A stretch of DNA of 11,170 bases from Bacillota bacterium (lineage in GTDB: Bacteria > Bacillota > Limnochordia > Darwinibacteriales > DTU012): the NCBI GenBank assembly GCA_012521805.1, contig JAAYLQ010000139.1, forward strand, positions 1 through 11,170. The letters run 5' to 3'. The translations under genes and the position numbers were made by a program. Below, piece by piece: positions 1 through 6,185 of the stretch. Under the pieces are notes generated by a model. That model worked only from the letters and a program-made list of their open reading frames with translations, searched no databases and had not been told where the DNA came from. Position 1 is the first letter of the stretch; each line of letters starts with the position of its first letter.

Positions 1-1
1 A

Positions 2-20
2 AATAGCGCTTAATGCTATT
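2..20. repeat. Inverted repeat overlapping the -35 box
   Basis: AATAGC (2-7) and GCTATT (15-20) form perfect 6-bp arms with a 7-bp spacer. The right arm overlaps the first bases of the TTGACA box at 19-24. The position suits an operator where a bound regulator would block or modulate RNA polymerase. No regulator family is recognised from the arms, and 6-bp arms in AT-rich DNA can arise by chance. Confidence 0.35.
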
Positions 21-47
21 GACAAATGCAATCAGCAAACGTATAAT
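19..47 (+). promoter_or_regulatory. Consensus sigma-A promoter of the hydrogenase operon
   Basis: TTGACA (19-24) and TATAAT (42-47) match the housekeeping consensus at all twelve positions with the optimal 17-bp spacer. Transcription should start near 53-55, leaving a leader of about 110 nt before the hndA start. It is the only strong promoter seen ahead of the nine co-directional genes that follow. A promoter this strong on a metabolic operon would normally need repression, which fits the operator-like sequences around it. Confidence 0.85.
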
Positions 48-58
48 TAAGTAAAAGT

Positions 59-76
59 GTGTGAAATCACTAACAA
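59..76. promoter_or_regulatory. Candidate Rex (redox-sensing repressor) operator
   Basis: The 18-bp stretch reads GTGTGAA, a 4-bp spacer, then CTAACAA. It matches 11 of the 14 defined positions of the Rex consensus TTGTGAA-N4-TTCACAA. It begins 12 bp after the -10 box, so a bound repressor would cover the transcription start region. Rex proteins bind DNA when NADH is low and release it when NADH rises, and they are known to control NADH-linked hydrogenases in Firmicutes and Thermotogae. The right half-site is imperfect, so this is a motif-based inference. Confidence 0.5.
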
Positions 77-96
77 ACCCTGCTGACCGGCGGGTT
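76..96 (+). promoter_or_regulatory. GC-rich leader hairpin in the hnd 5' UTR
   Basis: In the transcript, AACCC (76-80) plus GC (82-83) can pair with GC (90-91) plus GGGTT (92-96), with T81 bulged and TGACCG as loop. It lies between the predicted transcription start and the hndA RBS, and an AT-rich run (TTAATTTTAT) follows. It could be a weak attenuator or a 5' stabilising stem. It is too small and interrupted to call a terminator or a known riboswitch. Confidence 0.3.
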
Positions 97-146
97 AATT
101 TTATGTAAGGGCATGTTAAAATAATCACAATATAGTTAAGATGAAT

Positions 147-159
147 AGAAAGGATGGGG
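147..159 (+). promoter_or_regulatory. Ribosome binding site that decides the hndA start
   Basis: AGAAAGGA (147-154), followed by TGGGG, complements the 16S rRNA 3' end well and sits upstream of the ATG at 165. The alternative in-frame ATG at 141 has no comparable purine tract in front of it. The site would lie inside the coding sequence if 141 were used, so 165 is preferred. Confidence 0.6.
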
Positions 160-164
160 AAGTT

Positions 165-704
165 ATGGGTTGTGTGTGTGGTCATGGAAAAGAAAGTTAT
201 GAAAAGTATCTCGAACCGTTAAACGAGATCTTAAGCAATTACACCAAAGAACCCCACAATTTAATACCGATACTTCAAGATGCGCAAGAACAGTATGGCT
301 ATTTACCCCAAGATGTATTAAACAAAATTGCCAAACATCTAGGATTGTCGCCTGCTAAAGTTTATGGTGTAGTAACTTTTTATACCCAATTCCATCTGCA
401 GCCGCGGGGCAGAAATGTAATCAAGGTCTGCACCGGAACAGCCTGCCACGTGAGAGGTGGAGCTGAAGTTCTGAAAGCAATTGAAAAGGAATTAGGTATC
501 CAGAGCGGCGGGACTACTGAGGATTTAGAATTCACCCTAGAAACAGTAGCCTGCATTGGTGCGTGCGGATTAGCGCCGGTAATCATGATTAACGACGATA
601 CTCACGGCCGCCTCACCCCAAACAGTGTTGCTGAAGTTTTGAATGGGTACAGAGGTAAGAGTGCGGACAAAAAAGCGGATGCTCACGCTGCTGTTTCGCA
701 GTAA
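165..704 (+). CDS. hndA: NuoE/HydC-like [2Fe-2S] subunit of NAD-linked [FeFe]-hydrogenase
   Basis: This is the small thioredoxin-like ferredoxin subunit (HndA in Desulfovibrio, HydC in Thermotoga) of a cytoplasmic NAD(H)-dependent hydrogenase. It passes electrons next to the flavin subunit. The 179-residue product has the family layout: a helical N-terminal region (about 20-75, with PAKVYGVVTFYTQF near 63-76) and a thioredoxin fold holding one [2Fe-2S] cluster. The visible ligands are C89 and C94 (C-x4-C in CTGTAC) and C130 and C134 (C-x3-C in CIGAC). The length is near normal for HydC. The start at 165 is chosen for its RBS; an ATG at 141 would add eight residues. A Cys-x-Cys pair (C3, C5) at the extreme N-terminus is not part of the core fold. 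First gene of the operon, 21 nt before the next. Confidence 0.93.
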   Translation: MGCVCGHGKESYEKYLEPLNEILSNYTKEPHNLIPILQDAQEQYGYLPQDVLNKIAKHLGLSPAKVYGVVTFYTQFHLQPRGRNVIKVCTGTACHVRGGAEVLKAIEKELGIQSGGTTEDLEFTLETVACIGACGLAPVIMINDDTHGRLTPNSVAEVLNGYRGKSADKKADAHAAVSQ

Positions 705-725
705 CGGCTAACCTTAGGAGAGCTT

Positions 726-1274
726 ATGCGTGAACTATCACTGCATATTTTGGACATCGCTCAAAATTCTATCGCAGCTTCTGCTTCGCTGATCAGTATC
801 AGTATTGATGAAAATCCAGCAGTTGATCTGTTAACGATTGTAATCAGCGACAACGGCAGTGGAATTGCCCCAAAACACTTAAACCAGATAACTGATCCAT
901 TTTATACTTCGCGCAAGACACGGGAAGTAGGGTTAGGTCTTGCCCTCTTTTCCCAGGCGGCTCGGAGAAGCGGTGGGGAACTTAAGGTAAACTCCACAGT
1001 TGGCAGAGGCACAGAAGTTACTGCGACTTTCCGCTACAGCCATATCGATCGACCTCCGTTAGGAGATCTAGCAGGAACTCTGCTTGGACTGATTGTTCTT
1101 AATCCTGAAATTGACATCGTTTATCATCATCAATATAAAGCTAAAACTTTTGCACTTGATACCCGAGTTATTAAGAAGGAATTAGGCGGAGTTGCTGTTA
1201 ATCACCGAGCTGTGGTCAGCTGGCTGAAAGGATTTATATATGAAGGATTGGATGACCTATATGGAGGTGAGTGA
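726..1274 (+). CDS. Histidine-kinase-like ATPase of the hydrogenase operon
   Basis: This 182-residue protein is a stand-alone GHKL/HATPase_c domain. Visible motifs are the N box (DIAQNSI, 10-16, with N14), the G1 box (DNGSGI, 42-47), the F box (DPFYTSR, 57-63), the G2 box (GLGLAL, 69-74) and a GRGTEV strand (93-98). There is no phosphoacceptor-histidine dimerisation domain, no sensor domain and no membrane segment. About 75 residues after the ATPase core match nothing I recognise. Such kinase-like proteins recur between the NuoE-like and [2Fe-2S] subunit genes of NAD-linked [FeFe]-hydrogenases in Firmicutes, but their role is not established; phosphorylation of a partner or an anti-sigma-like role are possibilities. 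An AGGAG site lies 5 nt before the ATG. The 3' end contains the RBS of the next gene, implying coupled translation. Confidence 0.88.
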   Translation: MRELSLHILDIAQNSIAASASLISISIDENPAVDLLTIVISDNGSGIAPKHLNQITDPFYTSRKTREVGLGLALFSQAARRSGGELKVNSTVGRGTEVTATFRYSHIDRPPLGDLAGTLLGLIVLNPEIDIVYHHQYKAKTFALDTRVIKKELGGVAVNHRAVVSWLKGFIYEGLDDLYGGE

Positions 1275-1277
1275 TCA

Positions 1278-1652
1278 GTGAAATCACTTGAAGAGCTGAG
1301 AAAATTAAGAGCAGAACTTGAAAAGGAACTTGCTGCAAGAAACAGCGAAGGCAAACCAAAGATTATTATTGGCATGGGCACTTGTGGAATCGCTGCTGGT
1401 GCTCGTGAGATCCTCCAAGCTGTTCTGCAGGAACTGGAAAAACGCAATTTGGATGTTATCACAACCCAAACCGGATGTATCGGCATGTGTGAACAGGAGC
1501 CCCTCCTGGATGTAGAGTTACCCGGTAAAGAACGGATAACTTATGGAAAGGTAACACCAAAAGACGTAGAGCGAATTATTGTTGAGCACGTGGTTAATGG
1601 CAATGTTGTGGAAGATTTGGCCATTGCCCGCTTAGAGGAAGGAGGAATATAG
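1278..1652 (+). CDS. hndB: [2Fe-2S] thioredoxin-like subunit of NAD-linked hydrogenase
   Basis: This 124-residue protein matches the HndB-type (2Fe-2S) ferredoxin subunit found only with multisubunit NAD-linked [FeFe]-hydrogenases. A charged helix (1-25) precedes a thioredoxin-like fold with the signature GMGTCGIAAGA (32-42) and TGCIGMCEQEP (65-75). Three cysteines are visible (C36, C67, C71). The first Cys of the usual C-x4-C pair is replaced by Ile31, which as I recall is the usual state in this subfamily, so cluster ligation is either unusual or absent. It starts at GTG 1278, 7 nt after GGAGGTGA (1263-1270), which lies within the end of the preceding gene. Only 2 nt separate it from hndC. 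The likely role is a structural or electron-transfer subunit next to HndC. Confidence 0.9.
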   Translation: MKSLEELRKLRAELEKELAARNSEGKPKIIIGMGTCGIAAGAREILQAVLQELEKRNLDVITTQTGCIGMCEQEPLLDVELPGKERITYGKVTPKDVERIIVEHVVNGNVVEDLAIARLEEGGI

Positions 1653-1654
1653 TC

Positions 1655-3457
1655 GTGAACCCCAAATTTTACCGCTCTCATGTTTTGATTTGTACAGGAA
1701 CAGGCTGTGTTTCCTCCGGTTCTAATAATATCAAAAGCAGATTAACAGCAAAACTAGAGGAATCTGGCTTACAGGATGAAGTTAAGGTTGTTGAAACAGG
1801 TTGTCATGGATTTTGTGAAAAGGGTCCCATCGTAATTGTTTATCCTGAAGGGGTATTCTATTGCCAAGTTGAAGCAGATGACATCAATGAGATTGTAGAA
1901 GAACACCTGCTTAAAGGCAGAGTTGTGGAAAGACTGCTTTATACTGAGCTGGGAACCGAGAAAAAAATACCTGCTTACAGCGAAATAGACTTCTATAAAA
2001 AACAACATAGGATTGTATTGGCCAACTGCGGCAGAATTAACCCGGAAAGCATAAAGGAGTATATAGCAGTTGGTGGATATGAAGCCTGTGGAAAAGCGCT
2101 AACCGAAATGACGCCGGAGGAAGTGATTGCTGAAGTTAAAAAATCAGGCCTCCGCGGTCGTGGTGGTGCTGGATTCCCAACTGGCTTAAAGTGGGAGTTT
2201 ACCAGACAAACCCCAGGTGACAAGAAATACGTAATCTGCAATGCTGACGAGGGAGACCCCGGTGCATTTATGGATCGGAGTCTGCTTGAAGGTGACCCCC
2301 ATCGCATTATTGAAGGAATGATTATCGCAGCCTATGCTATTGGTGCTGATGAGGGCTACATTTATGTTCGCGCCGAGTATCCCCTGGCAATTCGCCGCCT
2401 CGAGATTGCGTTAGAACAGGCAAGAGAATATGGATTCTTAGGTGAAAATATTTTCGGAAGCGGCTTTAATTTTGATTTGAAGATTAAAAAAGGTGCTGGA
2501 GCTTTTGTCTGCGGTGAAGAAACAGCATTGATGGCTTCGATTGAAGGTAAACGCGGAATGCCTCGGCCGAAACCACCGTTCCCATCTGTATCCGGTTTGT
2601 GGGGCAAGCCTACAAATATTAATAACGTGGAAACCTTTGGTAATGTACCAGATATTATCCGGAACGGTGCAGATGCTTATAGGGCAATTGGAACAGAAAA
2701 ATCTACTGGAACTAAAGTATTTGCTTTAACTGGTAAAATCAATAATACTGGTTTAGTAGAAGTTCCAATGGGAATGACTTTAAGAGAGATTATCTATGAT
2801 ATCGGCGGCGGGGTCAGCAATGGCGGAAAACTGAAAGCGGTTCAAATCGGCGGTCCTTCAGGTGGATGTATTCCAGCTGACCTGTTAGATCTGCCAATCG
2901 ATTATGAATCCCTGCAGGAAGCCGGAGCCATGATGGGTTCAGGTGGTATGGTAGTTATGGACGAAACTACCTGTATGGTTGACGTAGCCCGCTTCTTCCT
3001 CCAGTTTACCCAGAGCGAATCCTGCGGTAAATGCACCCCTTGTCGGGAAGGTACTAAACGTATGTTAGAAATTCTCGACCGTATCTGCTCAGGAGAGGGT
3101 AGGGAAGGTGATTTGGAGCTGTTAGAAGAGCTGGGTGATCATATTGTCAGTACATCCTTATGCCAGTTAGGAGGTTCTGCTCCGAACCCTGTGCTCAGCA
3201 CGTTAAAGTATTTCAGAGAAGAGTACGAAGCCCATATTAAGGATAAACGCTGTCCTGCTAATGTCTGTGCTGGTATGAGCGCTGCTTATGTAATTGACCC
3301 AGAAACTTGTATTGGATGTACAGCGTGCACCAGAGTTTGTCCGACAGGAGCAATCAGCGGTGAACGGAAGCAGCCGCATGTTATTAATTCTCAGCTCTGC
3401 ATCAGCTGCGGCGCCTGTGCCGAGAAGTGTCCGGTCGGTGCAATTGCACAGGGTTAA
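1655..3457 (+). CDS. hndC: NuoF-like flavoprotein subunit (HydB/HndC) of NAD-linked [FeFe]-hydrogenase
   Basis: This 600-residue protein is the FMN- and NAD(H)-binding subunit, where bifurcation is thought to occur in the HydABC/HndABCD family. In order it has a thioredoxin-like [2Fe-2S] domain (1-100; C13, C18, C50, C54) and the NuoF Rossmann-like core with GRGGAGFPTG (168-177) for NAD/FMN and NADEGDPGAFMDR (196-208). A SLBB region (about 350-430) is followed by the N3-type [4Fe-4S] site (C457, C460, C463 in SCGKCTPCREG, plus C503). A C-terminal ferredoxin carries two [4Fe-4S] clusters (C552, C555, C558, C562; C582, C585, C588, C592). Every ligand is present and the length is full. It starts at GTG 1655, 8 nt after GGAGGA. 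The substrate is probably NAD(H), but NADP(H) cannot be excluded by eye. Confidence 0.95.
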   Translation: MNPKFYRSHVLICTGTGCVSSGSNNIKSRLTAKLEESGLQDEVKVVETGCHGFCEKGPIVIVYPEGVFYCQVEADDINEIVEEHLLKGRVVERLLYTELGTEKKIPAYSEIDFYKKQHRIVLANCGRINPESIKEYIAVGGYEACGKALTEMTPEEVIAEVKKSGLRGRGGAGFPTGLKWEFTRQTPGDKKYVICNADEGDPGAFMDRSLLEGDPHRIIEGMIIAAYAIGADEGYIYVRAEYPLAIRRLEIALEQAREYGFLGENIFGSGFNFDLKIKKGAGAFVCGEETALMASIEGKRGMPRPKPPFPSVSGLWGKPTNINNVETFGNVPDIIRNGADAYRAIGTEKSTGTKVFALTGKINNTGLVEVPMGMTLREIIYDIGGGVSNGGKLKAVQIGGPSGGCIPADLLDLPIDYESLQEAGAMMGSGGMVVMDETTCMVDVARFFLQFTQSESCGKCTPCREGTKRMLEILDRICSGEGREGDLELLEELGDHIVSTSLCQLGGSAPNPVLSTLKYFREEYEAHIKDKRCPANVCAGMSAAYVIDPETCIGCTACTRVCPTGAISGERKQPHVINSQLCISCGACAEKCPVGAIAQG

Positions 3458-3486
3458 GAAGCGGGATTAGAAAGGAGTGTAGGTTG

Positions 3487-5199
3487 ATGAACAAGATCAC
3501 CTTAACGATAGATGATCAAGTTGTAGAGGTAGAAGCTGGTACTACCATTTTGGAAGCAGCTCGAAAGGCTGGAGTTGAAATTCCCACATTATGTTATCAT
3601 CCGGATTTATCATTACATGGTTCCTGCCGGGTATGTGTAGTGGAAGATCTAGATTCCAATCGGCTGCTGGCGTCTTGTGTAGTTCCTGCACAGGACGGAA
3701 TGAAAATCAGCACCCGCAGTGCTAAGGCCCGTAAAGCCAGAAAGATGAATGTGGAGTTACTCCTGGCGAATCATCCCAATGATTGTCTGGGATGCGACCG
3801 CAGTGGAAACTGTGAGCTGCAGGATCTCACCTATAATCTGGGAATCACTCGGGAGTCAGTGAATAGGTTTGCAGGTGAAAAACGCGAGGTGCCTCTTGAT
3901 ACTGCAGGAGTTGCCCTCAAGCGTGATCCGAATAAGTGCATTCTCTGCGGCCGCTGTGTCCGGGTTTGCAAAGAGATTCAAGGACTCGGCACTTTAGAGT
4001 TCTCAGGATGTGGTTTTGATTCAGTAGTAACTACTGCTTTTGATCTGCCTCAAAGTGAGGTTAACTGTGCAAAATGCGGACAATGTGCTGCAATCTGCCC
4101 CGTTGGCGCCATTACTGAGGTTAATGATATTGAGAAGGTCTGGGATGCATTAGCTGATCCGGAGAAGCATGTAGTTGTACAGACTGCTCCCACAATTCAA
4201 GTTAGTATTGGTGAGGAGTTTGGCTTTGAACCTGGTACTGTAGTAACCGGAAAATTGATTGCAGCTTTAAGAAGACTCGGTTTTGATAAGGTGTTCTCTA
4301 CTGAGTTCAGCGCAGATTTAACGATCTTGGAAGAGGGCAACGAGTTTATCAACAGGATCAAAGGCAATAAAAACCTGCCCCATATTACCTCCTGCTGTCC
4401 AGGATGGGTTAAATATGCAGAGCAGAATTATCCAGATTTGCTGGAGCATTTATCAACAGCAAAGTCTCCGCAGCAGATGTTCTCAACAATTACAAAAACT
4501 TACTATGCTGAAAAGGCTGAGATCGATCCAAAAAATATCTTTACTGTATCTATAATGCCTTGTACCGCTAAGAAGTTTGAAAGCTCTCGTGACGAACATC
4601 GCGACAGTGGTTTCCAGGATACCGATGCGGTATTAACCACCCGGGAACTGGCGCGGATGATCAAAGAGGCTGGAATTGATTTTGTAAACTTAGCAGATGA
4701 AGAATATGATCAGATCATGGGCAGTGCTACTGGTGCCGGTACTATCTTTGGTACTACCGGTGGTGTAACAGAAGCTGCACTGCGGACTGTGAAAGAAGTA
4801 TTAACCGGAGAGACCTTGGATAAATTAGAACTTGGAATCATGGGTGTTAGAGAAGCTGAGGTGGAAATTGCTGACCGCACATATAAAATTGCGATAGTAA
4901 GCGGTCTAGCTAATGCTGCTAAAGTTCTTGATGATGTTAGAGCAGGCAAATCCGAATACGATTGGATCGAAATTATGGCCTGCCCCCATGGCTGTGTTGG
5001 CGGTGGTGGTCAGCCAATCCCAACCAACCTCGAAATCAAAAAGAAACGCGCTGCTGGTTTATCCAGCATCGATCAAACCAGCACAATCCGTAAATCTCAT
5101 GAAAATCCAGATGTCCTCAAGTTGTACGAAGAATATCTCGGTGAACCTTTAAGCGGTAAGTCGCATGAACTGCTGCATACTACCTATCAAGCTCGATAA
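3487..5199 (+). CDS. hndD: [FeFe]-hydrogenase catalytic subunit (HydA/HndD)
   Basis: This subunit interconverts protons and H2 at the H-cluster. The 570-residue protein begins with a [2Fe-2S] plant-type domain (C36, C47, C50, C64), then a His-ligated [4Fe-4S] site (H96, C100, C103, C109). Two [4Fe-4S] clusters follow (C151, C154, C157, C161; C194, C197, C200, C204). The H-cluster domain has all three signatures: TSCCPGW (301-307), MPCTAKKFE (357-365) and MACPHGCVGGGGQP (497-510). Compared with Clostridium pasteurianum CpI, the proton path is intact (C303, E283, E286, S323), as are active-site M357 and K362. Q238 stands where many homologues have Arg. An upstream in-frame ATG at 3427 lies inside hndC; ATG 3487 is preferred, 9 nt after AAAGGAG, with TTG 3484 as an alternative. 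No maturase genes (hydE, hydF, hydG) are in the window. Confidence 0.96.
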   Translation: MNKITLTIDDQVVEVEAGTTILEAARKAGVEIPTLCYHPDLSLHGSCRVCVVEDLDSNRLLASCVVPAQDGMKISTRSAKARKARKMNVELLLANHPNDCLGCDRSGNCELQDLTYNLGITRESVNRFAGEKREVPLDTAGVALKRDPNKCILCGRCVRVCKEIQGLGTLEFSGCGFDSVVTTAFDLPQSEVNCAKCGQCAAICPVGAITEVNDIEKVWDALADPEKHVVVQTAPTIQVSIGEEFGFEPGTVVTGKLIAALRRLGFDKVFSTEFSADLTILEEGNEFINRIKGNKNLPHITSCCPGWVKYAEQNYPDLLEHLSTAKSPQQMFSTITKTYYAEKAEIDPKNIFTVSIMPCTAKKFESSRDEHRDSGFQDTDAVLTTRELARMIKEAGIDFVNLADEEYDQIMGSATGAGTIFGTTGGVTEAALRTVKEVLTGETLDKLELGIMGVREAEVEIADRTYKIAIVSGLANAAKVLDDVRAGKSEYDWIEIMACPHGCVGGGGQPIPTNLEIKKKRAAGLSSIDQTSTIRKSHENPDVLKLYEEYLGEPLSGKSHELLHTTYQAR

Positions 5200-5202
5200 A
5201 CT

Positions 5203-5215
5203 CTCCTAACAGGAG
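5203..5215 (+). promoter_or_regulatory. Small hairpin covering the RBS of the binding-protein gene
   Basis: CTCCT (5203-5207) and AGGAG (5211-5215) are perfectly complementary with an AAC loop. The right arm is the core of the AGGAGGT ribosome binding site (5211-5217) for the ATG at 5226. The fold could tune initiation of the transporter genes relative to the hydrogenase. The 5-bp stem is weak, and any anti-SD-like CTCCT near an RBS gives such a fold. Confidence 0.35.
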
Positions 5216-5225
5216 GTAATCTGTC

Positions 5226-6185
5226 ATGAAAACAAAACAGAGATTAGCAATGATAATAGCTGCGGTTCTTCTGGTTCTGCTTGGCTCCAGCCTAACTGTG
5301 GGTACTGAGGTTGATACAATTATCATTCAAACTCCGCCCACAGTTGGCGCCCTTCCTTTAATCTGGATGAAAGAACAAGGAGTTTTAGCAGATAAAGTAG
5401 AACTGGATATCAGGGTTTCTCCCGATCATCAACGGGGACTTGCGCTAATGGCTCAAAAAGACATTGAAATGCTGGTAACCGGGGTTAATGTGGGAGCAAA
5501 AGCCTACAACAAAGGAATCGATGTACGATTAGTCAACACCAATATTTGGGGAATCGACTATCTGTTGACCAGTGGTTTTAAAGCGGAAAGCTGGTCTGAT
5601 TTGATAGGTAAAACATTGAGTCTGCCTCTCATGGGTGGCCCCCTAGACTTCTTAGCCCGATATTTTCTGATCCACAACGGTGTTGATCCTGATGAGGTTG
5701 AATATGTCTATGCGCCATCTGCCAACGCGGCAAAGAGTTTTCAATTAGGGCAGCTGGATGCGATCGTTCTGCCTGAGCCGATGGTCACCACTACCCTCAA
5801 CAATTATGATCAGGCTGTTTTGTCCTTCGATCTGCAGGAAGAGTGGGCCAAGCTTCATGACGGCGATAATCGGATTCCTTTTGTCGGCTTGTTTGTTAGA
5901 GGGGACTTAGCTGAGGATAATCCCGATCTGATTGCAGCACTTAAAGCTTATTATCAGCAGGGAGTAGAGTGGGTGAAAGCTAATCCAGCAGATGCCGCAC
6001 GTTATGCCGAAAAGTACTTTGGTCAGCCGGCAGCTGTTGTTGAAGAATCATTTACCCGGATCAACTTGAATGTTTACCCCGATGATGAGACCCGGGCATT
6101 GATAGAAGTGTATTTTAATGCTATCATTGAACTCTATCCAGAGATGATAGGTGGTAAGCTTCCTGATGAACAATTTTACTTCTAA
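5226..6185 (+). CDS. SsuA/TauA/NMT1-like ABC transporter substrate-binding protein
   Basis: This is the extracytoplasmic receptor of an ABC importer. The 319-residue protein has a typical signal peptide (KTKQR, then a hydrophobic run at about 7-25) and a two-lobe periplasmic-binding fold of the SsuA/TauA/THI5 family. Hallmarks are the opening PTVGALPLIWMKEQG (38-52), the segment LARYFLIHNGVDPDEVEYV, and the hinge-proximal GQLDAIVLPEP. The ligand cannot be read from sequence; relatives bind sulfonates, taurine, nitrate or bicarbonate, or pyrimidine thiamine precursors. The protein contains no cysteine, so it lacks a lipobox and would be released or periplasmic rather than lipid-anchored. The start follows AGGAGGT by 8 nt, and the gene begins 26 nt after hndD with no terminator between. 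Its end overlaps the permease start. Confidence 0.88.
   Translation: MKTKQRLAMIIAAVLLVLLGSSLTVGTEVDTIIIQTPPTVGALPLIWMKEQGVLADKVELDIRVSPDHQRGLALMAQKDIEMLVTGVNVGAKAYNKGIDVRLVNTNIWGIDYLLTSGFKAESWSDLIGKTLSLPLMGGPLDFLARYFLIHNGVDPDEVEYVYAPSANAAKSFQLGQLDAIVLPEPMVTTTLNNYDQAVLSFDLQEEWAKLHDGDNRIPFVGLFVRGDLAEDNPDLIAALKAYYQQGVEWVKANPADAARYAEKYFGQPAAVVEESFTRINLNVYPDDETRALIEVYFNAIIELYPEMIGGKLPDEQFYF

Noticed and set aside
3427..3486. Longer HndD with 20 extra residues starting at ATG 3427
   Set aside because: The extension lies entirely over the hndC C-terminal ferredoxin codons and the spacer. A good RBS at 3471-3477 points to ATG 3487, where the ferredoxin domain begins normally.
4194..4206. Gln238 in HndD where many [FeFe]-hydrogenases have Arg (P-x-x-R segment)
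   Set aside because: All H-cluster ligands and proton-path residues are present, and the site varies in the family, so I do not treat it as a sign of an inactive or novel enzyme.
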